NCBI GenBank assembly: GCA_000474255.1
Contig: BATO01000045.1
Location: 1 to 49,743, forward strand
Source: Aquipseudomonas alcaligenes MRY13-0052
Lineage (GTDB): Bacteria > Pseudomonadota > Gammaproteobacteria > Pseudomonadales > Pseudomonadaceae
DNA: 49,743 nt
Reading direction: 5' to 3'
Part shown: piece after piece, positions 9,042 through 16,561 of the stretch
Numbering within the stretch: the stretch's first letter is position 1
Layout of the letters: each line of letters starts with the position of its first letter
Notes under the pieces: model-generated
What the model was told of the DNA's origin: nothing
The model's database searches: none
Seen by the model: only the letters and a program-made list of their open reading frames with translations
Made by a program: the position numbers and the translations under genes

Positions 9042-9325
9042 GCCAATAACTCTCCATTCAAATTACTTTTCTTTGTGCCGATCTGGGTAGCTGCAAATAT
9101 TATGTAGCCGAGTCGTTGTGATTACTCCAGCTCAATTTGCGGCCCATAGGCAATCGCGTAAACGAGCTTCAAGGCTTTCATATCTGCAGTCAATGTATGG
9201 CGAGGTGAGACATGAGATATCCCACATAGGATCTTGAGACTTAACAGCATTCTAGCTTTCGCTATCTGGCCGATAGCTACCTCACCTCCCTTGCCCTCCC
9301 GCCCCCTCATCCCTATCCTGCACCC
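9042..9325. other. upstream region of the large NTPase gene and right edge of the island
   Basis: No supported gene. It must contain the leftward promoter of the NTPase gene; a CATAAT-like hexamer on the minus strand near 9100 is a possible -10 element, but no convincing -35 partner was found. A 62-codon minus-strand frame at 9122-9310 lacks a good ribosome site and its beginning runs into GC-rich flanking DNA. Confidence 0.5.
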
Positions 9326-9520
9326 GCCACGGTAAGTCCCGTGGCCGGGTTTGACAGCCCGAACACTGGCGCGAATGCGCCCTTAGGTGCATGCGAAAAA
9401 CGGCGAACGTTTTTTGCAGGCATCGGCACGCATGCAGTTTTCACAACTGCTCTGTTTTATGGCAGATCGCGCGGGGAGACCCTCGTGGTCTGCCGGCTCC
9501 AGTGTCCGGTCTGTCAACCC
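9326..9520 (+). ncRNA. putative structured RNA: nested hairpins closed by a long-range inverted repeat
   Basis: Successive hairpins: GCCACGG/CCGTGGC (9326-9332/9339-9345), GGCGC/GCGCC (9368-9372/9377-9381), a stem of about 11 bp TGCGAAAAACG/CGTTTTTTGCA with one mismatch (9392-9402/9408-9418), GCAGTT/AACTGC (9434-9439/9445-9450), and GGCAGA/TCTGCC (9461-9466/9489-9494). The outer arms 9347-9369 and 9499-9520 are near-complementary (GGGTTTGACAG... and ...CTGTCAACCC) and would close the whole structure. Such regular pairing across 195 bases is unlikely by chance. Its position before two small ORFs suggests a leader RNA or a mobile-element RNA. Strand is assigned from the downstream genes only. 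Confidence 0.5.
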
Positions 9521-9590
9521 CGCGTGGTCTGCCACCCTTCGAATGACAGCGATCGGGTGGTGGTTTCGTCCATCTCACTGGAGCTTCACC

Positions 9591-9674
9591 ATGCACGACG
9601 CATTCACTTCCCTCATTCTCTACCGCTCAGCCCCGCACCCCTTCCTTCCCACCCACGGGGAGGTTTCGGCATGA
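9591..9674 (+). CDS. 27-residue leader ORF, translationally coupled to the next gene
   Basis: ATG at 9591 follows GGAG with a seven-base spacer. The 27-codon frame (beginning MHDAFTSLILYRSAPHP) ends in a TGA that overlaps the ATG of the next gene as ATGA. The overlap and the good ribosome site argue for real translation, either as a leader that controls the downstream small gene or as a small protein in its own right. No family recognised. Confidence 0.5.
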   Translation: MHDAFTSLILYRSAPHPFLPTHGEVSA

Positions 9675-9931
9675 GCGATATCACTCACGAACAACGCCGC
9701 CTCCAGCAACTGGTCCAGGGCCTGGATGCGCGCCTGCATACCACCCTGGTGATTGCCGAAGTGATTCTGGAAAACGTGTCCCTGCACGATGGTGTGCCGG
9801 GGCCGTTTCTCGATGGTTACCGGGAGGGTGCGTTGATGGATGCGGTGATCCACCTGTCGCGCAGCAACTATGAGGATTACCTGCGGCTGGTGGAGATGGT
9901 CGGGTTGCCCTTGGGGCGCCAGGTGCCCTGA
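9671..9931 (+). CDS. small hypothetical protein (86 aa)
   Basis: Start MSDITHEQ at 9671 is preceded by GGGGAGG seven bases upstream. The 86-residue product is acidic and probably mostly helical (QQLVQGLDARL, ALMDAVIHLSRSNYEDYLRLV), with no signal peptide, membrane segment or catalytic motif. I do not recognise the family. It follows the structured region and overlaps the leader ORF by four bases, so expression is probably controlled through that upstream element. Confidence 0.65.
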   Translation: MSDITHEQRRLQQLVQGLDARLHTTLVIAEVILENVSLHDGVPGPFLDGYREGALMDAVIHLSRSNYEDYLRLVEMVGLPLGRQVP

Positions 9932-10102
9932 TAGGCAGCGGGGCAGGGTGGTGGCGGGCGAAGGCTGTGCCACCCCCTTTGGGCGCCGCTGAACTCGGCG
10001 GCGCCGTTGCGGTTCCAACCTTCACGGGCTTGCGAACCCCGGGTGCCTTGGGCCCGGGCTGGCGCCGTGGTTGCCCGACTTCCTTTATATGAGGTTCGAA
10101 CC

Positions 10103-10951
10103 ATGCGCCCACTTGCTGCCTTGCCTATCCGTCCCTTCGCTTTCCTGCTCGGCCTGTTGCTCGCCGCCGGTGCTTCCGCCGCCGAGGAGGCGGTGCTGGT
10201 CGATGCCATCAATGCCTACCGTGCCCAGCCGCAGAACTGCGGCAACCAGCCCACCGTTGCGCTTACGCCCCTGGCCAGTGACCCGCGCCTGGCGCTGCCC
10301 ACCGGCAATGGCGAAACCTGGCGCGCGGCGCTGGAGCAGTCCGGCTACCGGCCGGGGGATGTGCGCACCATTCGTCTCACCGGCCCGGCCGATGCCCAGG
10401 CGGCGTTCAAGGCGTTGCTGGGCTATTGCGATGTGCTGCTGAACCCGCAGTTCGTCGATGTGGGCGTGAGCCAGGCGGGGCCGGTGTGGCGGGTGACCTT
10501 TGCGCGGCCGTTGCGCAGTGCGGCCCTGGCGACCGGGCCTTTGCAGGGGTCGATGCTGCTGGAGCAGGTGAACGCGGCGAGGGCGCAGCCGCGCCTGTGC
10601 GGTAACGAGCCCTTCGCGTCGGCACCGCCGCTGCGCTGGAACGAGGCCCTGGGGGCGGCAGCGACCAACCACAGCCAGTCGATGGCGCTCAACGGCTTCT
10701 TCGCCCACCAGGGCACCGACGGCAGCGCGCCGGCGGACCGGGCGCGCAGTGCCGGCTATGGGGGCACGCGGGTGGCGGAGAGCATCGCCGCCGGCATGGG
10801 CTCGGCTGCCAGTGCAGTGCAGGGCTGGCTGGCCAGCCCGGAGGAATGCTCGCGGCTGATGAGCCCGCTGTTCACCGACCTGGGCGGCGCCCAGTCGCCG
10901 GCGGCGAAGGCGGGTGGGGTGTACTGGACGCTGCTGCTGGGCGCTCCGTAA
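10103..10951 (+). CDS. secreted CAP/SCP-domain protein with degenerate N-terminal repeat
   Basis: A 282-residue exported protein. Residues 1-25 form a signal peptide (LLGLLLAAGASA). The C-terminal half is a CAP/SCP domain: NAARAQPRLCGNEP, PLRWNEALGAAATNHSQSMA, FFAHQGTDG and GGVYWTLLLG are recognisable family blocks. Bacterial CAP proteins act outside the cytoplasm and their role is mostly unknown. The N-terminal half echoes the start of the CAP domain (NAYRAQPQNCGNQP then LTPLASDPRLAL), indicating an ancient internal duplication. The start MRPLAAL at 10103 gives a proper signal peptide; the frame is open upstream to 10007 but that would bury it. Confidence 0.8.
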   Translation: MRPLAALPIRPFAFLLGLLLAAGASAAEEAVLVDAINAYRAQPQNCGNQPTVALTPLASDPRLALPTGNGETWRAALEQSGYRPGDVRTIRLTGPADAQAAFKALLGYCDVLLNPQFVDVGVSQAGPVWRVTFARPLRSAALATGPLQGSMLLEQVNAARAQPRLCGNEPFASAPPLRWNEALGAAATNHSQSMALNGFFAHQGTDGSAPADRARSAGYGGTRVAESIAAGMGSAASAVQGWLASPEECSRLMSPLFTDLGGAQSPAAKAGGVYWTLLLGAP

Positions 10952-11078
10952 AAACCTAGCTGCGTTGCCATCGCGGCGTTGCAAGTAGGGGAGCCCGCCG
11001 GAAGCACCGTGCGGAGGTGCGCACGGCACACCCTACGGCTCGTGTTCGTCCTGCTCTTGATTCGCATCGTCACAGGGC

Positions 11079-11141
11079 GTAGCCCGGGCTTCAGCCCGGG
11101 AGTTTTGTGCGCACCGATTCCTGGACTGAAGCCCAGGCTAC
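11079..11141. repeat. REP-like palindrome pair
   Basis: Two inverted arms, GTAGCCCGGGCTTCAGCCCG... at 11079-11100 and ...CTGAAGCCCAGGCTAC at 11121-11141, each itself palindromic around TTCA/TGAA. Related single arms occur at 12798-12819 and 31841-31867. This is the usual form of Pseudomonas REP sequences, and it lies between the convergent CAP-protein and tetR genes. Confidence 0.7.
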
Positions 11142-11199
11142 ACGACCCTTCGACCTTGCCAGCGCTGATGCTTTTTAGTGGCTTGTCGGGGCGTAGCCC

Positions 11200-11808
11200 T
11201 TACTTCGCCTTGGCCAGGCTGGCCATATAGGCCGCGAACATGTCGCTCAAGGCGCCGATCAGTTCGCTGCGCGTGAGCGGCGGATGGGGGTGGCTCATGA
11301 AGCGGATGATGGTCATCAGCGCGCTGTTGATGACGACGTAGAGCGTGGGCAGCGGGTTGTCGATGGGGATTTCCCGCAGGTGGCGCAGCAGGTAGAGGCG
11401 GCAGAAGTCGAACAGGTGCCGCTCCATCTCGTCGACCACCTTCAGCGTGCGCAAGTCCTGCCAGTGGCGCGCCAGTTCGAGGTGCAGGCTGGCGTTGCGG
11501 TCGATGAATGCGAATACCGCCTGCAGCAGGCGCTCCACGGCGGTGTGTACGTCGTCCGCCAGCAAGGCCGTGGCGTTGTCGCGGATCACGCCGGCCAGCG
11601 CCTGGCTCATGCGGTCGAGCAGGGCCTCGACCAGGGCTTCCTTGCTGGCGAAGTATTGATAGAGCGAACCGACACTGACCCCGGCCTCGGCGGCGATGAG
11701 GTTGGTGCTCAGGCGTGCCAGGCCGTCGCGGGCGATGACCCGGGCGCAGGCTTCCACCAGGTCGGCGACCATCTGTTGCGAGCGTTGCTGGCGGGGCTGC
11801 TTGCGCAT
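11200..11808 (-). CDS. TetR-family transcriptional regulator
   Basis: A 202-residue regulator. The N-terminal DNA-binding domain is clear: LSTNLIAAEAGVSVGSLYQYF followed by ASKEALVEALL. The rest is a helical ligand and dimer domain with no recognisable effector. It is divergent from the MpaB-like oxygenase gene with an 84-bp gap holding a candidate operator, so it probably represses that gene and itself. Confidence 0.88.
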   Translation of the reverse strand: MRKQPRQQRSQQMVADLVEACARVIARDGLARLSTNLIAAEAGVSVGSLYQYFASKEALVEALLDRMSQALAGVIRDNATALLADDVHTAVERLLQAVFAFIDRNASLHLELARHWQDLRTLKVVDEMERHLFDFCRLYLLRHLREIPIDNPLPTLYVVINSALMTIIRFMSHPHPPLTRSELIGALSDMFAAYMASLAKAK

Positions 11809-11830
11809 GGCGGGCTCCGGACGCGAATTG

Positions 11831-11852
11831 AATACGAGCGGATAGTCGCATT
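11831..11852. promoter_or_regulatory. candidate TetR-type operator
   Basis: AATACGA (11831-11837) and TCGCATT (11846-11852) are inverted repeats with one mismatch around an 8-bp centre, in the only AT-rich part of the gap between the divergent tetR and MpaB-like genes. Size and symmetry suit a TetR dimer. Prediction only. Confidence 0.35.
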
Positions 11853-11892
11853 AGCGTGAGGGCGTTTCCAAGCCCTTGCCGGAGCCGCTTCC

Positions 11893-12783
11893 ATGCACGC
11901 AGCAGACCTCGCCCAGCCCGCCCATCCATCCGCCCCGCCGAGCCCGTTGGGGCCGGACTCGCTCACCTGGCGCTACTTCGGCGACCTGCGCGGCCTGCTG
12001 CTGATCGGGCGCACCGGCATCCTGCAGAACATGCACCCGGGCTTGGCCGCCGGCGTGCTGCAGCACTCCGACCTGTTCGCCAACCCCTGGAACCGCCTGC
12101 TGCGCTCCATCCCGCCCATCCTCGGTGTGGTCTACGACGGCGGCCAGGCTGCCGGTACCGCTTTGCAGGTGCGCTCCTTCCATCGCGATATCAAGGGCCA
12201 GGACGGGGAGGGGCGGCCCTACCACGCCCTCAGCCCTGAGCTGTTCTACTGGGCTCATGCGACCTTCTTCGAGGCGCAGATCGCCCTGCAGCAGTGGCTC
12301 GGCACGCCCCTGGACGAAGGGCAATGCGAGCGCCTCTACCAGGAGTCCGTCCATTGGTATGCCCTCTATGGATTGCCGATGGGGCAGGTGCCGGAGAGCT
12401 ACGCCGCTTTCCAGGGTTACTGGCAGCGGATGCTGGAGCAGCGCCTCCAGCCGACGGAGATCACCACTTGGTACTTCGGCTCGACCGGGGGCTTGCAGGC
12501 GCCTTATCCCTGGATGCGCGGCCCGCTGTGGTGGTGCCTGCAGCCGGTGCTGGTGGGCGGCGTGCGCTGGGTGGCGCGGGGTACCTTGCCGCCGGTACTG
12601 CGAGAGCGGCTGGGGCTGCGGTGGACGGCGTCGGACCAGCGCCGGTTGCGCCTGCTCGCCGGGTTCCTGCGGCTGGCCTGGCGTGTGCTGCCCGGGGAGT
12701 GGGGCTATTTCCCCCGGGCGCGGCGTGCGATACGGCGTGCGCGCCTGGCTGCCCCTGCAGAGCAGCCGAGTCCCGGGGCTTGA
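11893..12783 (+). CDS. oxygenase MpaB / DUF2236 family protein
   Basis: A 296-residue protein with the DUF2236 pattern shared by the fungal MpaB oxygenase and latex-clearing proteins: LTWRYFGDLRGLLLIGRTGILQNMHP near the start, VRSFHRDIKGQ, then a helical core with FYWAHATFFEAQ. Characterised relatives are haem-dependent oxygenases; MpaB cleaves an alkene in mycophenolic acid synthesis. The substrate here is unknown. It is divergent from the tetR gene that probably represses it, which suggests induction by a small hydrophobic compound. Confidence 0.78.
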   Translation: MHAADLAQPAHPSAPPSPLGPDSLTWRYFGDLRGLLLIGRTGILQNMHPGLAAGVLQHSDLFANPWNRLLRSIPPILGVVYDGGQAAGTALQVRSFHRDIKGQDGEGRPYHALSPELFYWAHATFFEAQIALQQWLGTPLDEGQCERLYQESVHWYALYGLPMGQVPESYAAFQGYWQRMLEQRLQPTEITTWYFGSTGGLQAPYPWMRGPLWWCLQPVLVGGVRWVARGTLPPVLRERLGLRWTASDQRRLRLLAGFLRLAWRVLPGEWGYFPRARRAIRRARLAAPAEQPSPGA

Positions 12784-12797
12784 TGGGCTTCACCGTT

Positions 12798-12819
12798 CCC
12801 GGGCTGAAGCCCTGGCTAC
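12798..12819. repeat. single REP-like arm
   Basis: CCCGGGCTGAAGCCCTGGCT followed by AC, the same family as the pair at 11079-11141, placed between the convergent MpaB-like and rlhA genes. Confidence 0.6.
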
Positions 12820-12844
12820 AGGGGTGGCGTGGTTGGGTGGGGCC

Positions 12845-14848
12845 TTAGTGCGGGGCGCGGTTGCGGATGGTTTTCATCAGGTCGTCGGGGCTGATGTGGC
12901 CGACCACCTGGGTCGCGGCGCTGCCGGGTTGCGGCAGGTCGAGGATGTGGCCCTTCATCTTGCCCACCACGTGCATTTCGCAGGGCTTGCAGTCGAACTT
13001 CAGGGTCAGCACTTCGTCGCCGTGCACCAGTTGCATCGGTGCGACTTTGGTGCGCACTCCGGTCACGCCCTTGGCCTGTTTGGGGCAGAGGTTGAAGGAG
13101 AAGCGCAGGCAGTGCTTGGTGATCATCACCGGCACTTCACCGGCTTCCTCGTGCGCCTCGTAGGCGGCGTCGATCAGCTGCACGCCGTAGCGGTGGTAGA
13201 AGTCGCGGGCCTTCTGGTTGTAGACGTTGTAGAGGAACGACAGGTGCGCTTCCGGGTACACCGGCGGCGGCACGGCGACGGGCTTGCGGCCGCCGCGCGG
13301 GTGGGCGGCGACACGGGCGGCGGTCAGCGCCTCGATGGCTTCGCGGCGCAGGGCCTTGAGCTGGGAGTTGGGGATGAAGAAGGCCTGGGGCGCGTCCAGC
13401 TCCACGGCGTCGGCGTGGTACTGGGTGGTGCCCAGTTGGCCGAGCAGGTCGTGCAGTTGCTCCAGCGCCTGCTCGGGCTTGTTGGCGGCACCGAAGGGGC
13501 CTTCCAGGGCGACGCTGGCGGTGATGCCTTCCTCGCTGGTGGCGGTCAGTTCCAGGCGTTCTTCACGCAGCTTGGCGACCCAGGAGAGGCCGATGCGGCG
13601 CTCGGACGAGGTCTTCTGCAAGGCCTGCTGCCAGTTGTGGTCGAGGTTGCGCGAGAGCGGGTGGTTGGGGCGCAGGCGGAACAGGCCCTCGGGCATTTCA
13701 TTGGGCTCGACGCGGTAGCGGTAGCGCTTCTCGCCGTCTTCCTCGAACTCGCCCTTGGGCTCGGCGATGTTGGCGCGGAAGCCCACGACTTCGCGCTTGA
13801 CCAGCACGTTGAGGCCGTCACCGTTGGACAGGGGCTCCTGGGTCACCACCAGCAGGTCGCGCTTGTTGACCTTCTCGACGTTGCCCACCAGCAGGCCGGT
13901 GAAGGTGGGGGAGTCGAAGGCGCCGATGTCGATCTTGCGGTCGGTGACGAAGTAGTCGGTGCTGCCACGGTGGAAGGTCTTGTCCGGGTCGGGCACGAAG
14001 AAGTGGTCGGTGCGGCCGCTGGAGGCGCGGGCCAGGTCCGGGCGGTTTTCCAGGATGCCGTCCAGGCGCTGGCGGTAATAGGCGGTGATGTTCTTCACGT
14101 AGCCCATGTCCTTGTAGCGCCCTTCGATCTTGAAGGAGCGCACGCCGGCGTCCACCAGGGCGCTGAGGTTGGCGCTCTGGTTGTTGTCCTTCATCGACAG
14201 CAGGTGTTTTTCGAAGGCGACGACGCGGCCCTGGTCATCCTTCAGGGTGTAGGGCAGGCGGCAGGCCTGGGAGCAGTCGCCGCGGTTGGCGCTGCGGCCG
14301 GTCTGGGCGTGGGAGATGTTGCACTGGCCGGAGAAGGCCACGCACAGGGCGCCGTGGATGAAGAACTCGATGGCGGCGTCGGTGTGGTCGGCGATGGTGC
14401 GGATCTGCTTGAGGTCCAGCTCGCGGGCCAGCACCAGCTGGGAGAAGCCGGCCTGGTCGAGGAACTTGGCCCGCTCCAGGGTGCGGATGTCGGTCTGGGT
14501 GCTGGCGTGCAGCTCGATCGGCGGGATGTCCAGTTCCATCACGCCCATGTCCTGGACGATCAGCGCGTCGACGCCGGCGTCGTACAGCTGGTGGATCAGC
14601 GCGCGCGCCGGCTCCAGCTCGTCATCGTGGAGGATGGTGTTGATGGTGACGAACACGCGGGCGTGGAAGCGCCGGGCGAACTCCACCAGCTGGGCGATAT
14701 CGGCCACCTCGTTGCAGGCGTTGTGCCGCGCGCCGAAGCTCGGCCCGCCGATGTAGACGGCGTCGGCCCCATGCAGGATGGCCTCGCGGGCGATGTGTAC
14801 ATCGCGGGCAGGGCTGAGCAGTTCGAGGTGGTGTTTGGGTAGGGACAT
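12845..14848 (-). CDS. rlhA: U32-family 23S rRNA C2501 hydroxylation protein RlhA
   Basis: A 667-residue U32-family protein starting MSLPKHHLELLSPARDV at 14848. HGADAVYIGGPSFGAR and the cysteine-rich block ALCVAFSGQC...SANRGDCSQACRLPY mark the U32 fold with its Fe-S ligands. The long C-terminal part with CPKQAKG and FDCKPCEMH fits RlhA (E. coli YdcP), which is needed to make 5-hydroxycytidine at position 2501 of 23S rRNA, rather than the shorter tRNA-modifying TrhP or the UbiU/UbiV pair. It was originally annotated as a collagenase-like peptidase. It stands alone, convergent with the MpaB-like gene. Confidence 0.85.
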   Translation of the reverse strand: MSLPKHHLELLSPARDVHIAREAILHGADAVYIGGPSFGARHNACNEVADIAQLVEFARRFHARVFVTINTILHDDELEPARALIHQLYDAGVDALIVQDMGVMELDIPPIELHASTQTDIRTLERAKFLDQAGFSQLVLARELDLKQIRTIADHTDAAIEFFIHGALCVAFSGQCNISHAQTGRSANRGDCSQACRLPYTLKDDQGRVVAFEKHLLSMKDNNQSANLSALVDAGVRSFKIEGRYKDMGYVKNITAYYRQRLDGILENRPDLARASSGRTDHFFVPDPDKTFHRGSTDYFVTDRKIDIGAFDSPTFTGLLVGNVEKVNKRDLLVVTQEPLSNGDGLNVLVKREVVGFRANIAEPKGEFEEDGEKRYRYRVEPNEMPEGLFRLRPNHPLSRNLDHNWQQALQKTSSERRIGLSWVAKLREERLELTATSEEGITASVALEGPFGAANKPEQALEQLHDLLGQLGTTQYHADAVELDAPQAFFIPNSQLKALRREAIEALTAARVAAHPRGGRKPVAVPPPVYPEAHLSFLYNVYNQKARDFYHRYGVQLIDAAYEAHEEAGEVPVMITKHCLRFSFNLCPKQAKGVTGVRTKVAPMQLVHGDEVLTLKFDCKPCEMHVVGKMKGHILDLPQPGSAATQVVGHISPDDLMKTIRNRAPH

Positions 14849-14975
14849 GGCAAAAAGGCTTCCGGCACGGTGCAGGGCGCGAATTGTAGCCGCACCGCGC
14901 GTGCTCGGCACCCTTGGCCGCGCTCATTCCCGACGGTCGCTCGCGGCGCCGACGGTTGGCGCCCCGGCGAGGCCC

Positions 14976-15257
14976 TCAGCAACTGGATATATCGCGAATC
15001 CAGTCGTGGATCAGCGGTCGCGGTTGCAGCAGGTCGGCGTCGGCGGCGTCCAGCCGCGGCAGGCCCTGGTGGCCGGCGCGGCGGAAGTGCAGGCGGGTGC
15101 GGGCCTACTGTTCATCGAGGATTTCGCCGCTCAGGCGCAGGCGCGCCAGCAGGCGTTCGTCCACCTGGTAGCTGCCACATTCCCGACAGCGCAGGGCGAG
15201 GCCGGGGCCGCGCGATTTTAGGGGCTTGGCTTCGTGTTCGCAGATCAAGCACTTCAC
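14976..15257 (-). pseudogene. zinc-ribbon protein gene interrupted by an in-frame TAG
   Basis: A GTG start at 15257 has AGGAG seven bases upstream. The frame encodes a zinc ribbon with MKCLICE and LRCRECGSYQV (two CxxC pairs), and the first 50 codons end at TAG (15105-15107). The same frame then stays open for another 42 codons (ARTRLHFRRAGHQGLPRL...) with the same base composition, to a TGA at 14976-14978. One substitution (for example CAG to TAG) therefore seems to have truncated a protein of about 92 residues. The zinc ribbon itself is intact, so a short product may still fold. The function of the family is unknown. Confidence 0.6.
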
Positions 15258-15432
15258 GGGGCAACTCCTTTGTCCGGCAGACGACAGGCTTGAGTGGGGT
15301 TGCGATCCTGCCGACCGCTGCGCGACGCGGCTCTGTGGCCGCTGTGCAACGGGCGTGGCGATCGCTGATAACCATAGACCGGGTGCCGGAGGGTGAGTTG
15401 CAGAATTATTCGAGCCTTGTGTCGGCTGGGTT

Positions 15433-15459
15433 GCCAGGCCCCGCGCGCCGGGGCCTGGC
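15433..15459. terminator. 11-bp GC-rich hairpin downstream of the EamA gene
   Basis: GCCAGGCCCCG (15433-15443) pairs perfectly with CGGGGCCTGGC (15449-15459) around a five-base loop, starting 12 bases after the leftward EamA stop. A T-tract is lacking, so it may act as an RNA-end stabiliser or a weak terminator. Confidence 0.5.
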
Positions 15460-15471
15460 GAGTGGCGGGGG

Positions 15472-16428
15472 CTAGATGTCCTTGCCGAGGAAGCTGTCGC
15501 GGTCGGGGTGGCGTGGTTTCGGGCGCAGGGCGGTGACCAGGCGGCCGTCGAGGGCGGCGAGGCCGGCGGCGATCAGGGCCATGCCGATGAAGTGCTTGGC
15601 CTCCAGCTGTTCGCCCAGCACCAGGGCGCCGAGGAGGATGGCGCTGACCGGAATGAGGAAGGTCACCAGCATCAGGTTGGTGGCGCCGGCGCTGGCGAGG
15701 ATGCGGAAGTACAGCACGTAGGCCAGGGCAGTGGAGAGCAGGGCGATGCCGGCCAGCGCGGCCCAGGTGGCGGGGCCGGGCAGGGGCAGGGTCCAGGGGG
15801 GGTCCACCAGCAGGGCGACAGGGATCAGCAGCAGGGTCGAGGCGCTGATCTGCCCGGTGGCGGTGATCATCGGCGGCACGCCCATGGCCTTGAAGCGACG
15901 GCCGAAAATACCGGCGAAGGCATAGGACAGCGCGGCGCCGAGCACCGCCAGCTGCGCCCAGATATGGCTGCCGAGCCCCGACAGCGCGGCGGGGCCGATC
16001 AGGGTCGCGACGCCGGCCAGGCCGATGAGCACGCCGGCGAGCTTGCGGCCGGTCATTTTCTCGTCCTGGGTCAGCAGGTGCGCCACCAGCACCGAGAACA
16101 GCGGCGTGCTGGCGTTGAGGATGGAGGCCAGGCCGCTGGCGATGTGGGTCTGGCCCCAGACGATGAGGCAGAAGGGAATCAGGTTGTTGAGCAGCCCCAT
16201 GGCGAAGAACGCCAGCCACACGCGGGGATCGCGCGGCATCCGCAGGCCCATGAGATGCACCAGGGCCAAGAGGGCGAGGGCGGCCAGGCCGATGCGGGCC
16301 ATGACGATGGTGAAAGGCGGCAATTCCTTCACGGCGATGCCGACGAAGAAGAACGAACCGCCCCAGAGGATGGAGAGGGCCACCAGCATGCCCCATTCGC
16401 GTGTGCCCATGACGTTCTGCGTGTTCAT
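15472..16428 (-). CDS. EamA/DMT-family transporter
   Basis: A 318-residue inner-membrane protein with ten hydrophobic segments in two EamA halves (the first from MLVALSILWGGSFFFVG, the second from AQLAVLGAALSYAFAGIFGR). Relatives export amino acids or metabolites. The gene is divergent from a GcvA-type LysR regulator 133 bp away, which suggests control by it. A run of seven G within the gene (around 15796-15802) is read correctly, which is useful when judging the broken homopolymers elsewhere in the window. Confidence 0.85.
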   Translation of the reverse strand: MNTQNVMGTREWGMLVALSILWGGSFFFVGIAVKELPPFTIVMARIGLAALALLALVHLMGLRMPRDPRVWLAFFAMGLLNNLIPFCLIVWGQTHIASGLASILNASTPLFSVLVAHLLTQDEKMTGRKLAGVLIGLAGVATLIGPAALSGLGSHIWAQLAVLGAALSYAFAGIFGRRFKAMGVPPMITATGQISASTLLLIPVALLVDPPWTLPLPGPATWAALAGIALLSTALAYVLYFRILASAGATNLMLVTFLIPVSAILLGALVLGEQLEAKHFIGMALIAAGLAALDGRLVTALRPKPRHPDRDSFLGKDI

Positions 16429-16561
16429 CGCCTGTCTCCTTGCTTGAGTTCCATTCGTTGCAGGCGGTCGCTTGAATCCCGTCTGTGGCTCCCTATTATT
16501 CGGACGGGGCTCGGCGTGACAAACGAGCTTTTCTCCACGGACGATCGAGTTTTTCTAAAGC

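Noticed and set aside
9122..9310. 62-codon minus-strand ORF upstream of the large NTPase gene
   Set aside because: No ribosome site, no family, and it begins in GC-rich flanking sequence; kept only as possible promoter region.
9326..9520. Retron-type ncRNA
   Set aside because: Inverted outer arms recall msr/msd, but no reverse transcriptase gene lies nearby and the large protein has no RT motifs.
12125..14842. 905-codon plus-strand frame opposite rlhA
   Set aside because: Shadow of rlhA and of the MpaB-like gene in another frame; no recognisable domains.
15433..15459. rho-independent terminator with high confidence
   Set aside because: The stem is perfect but no T-tract follows on either strand, so it is listed only as a terminator-like hairpin.
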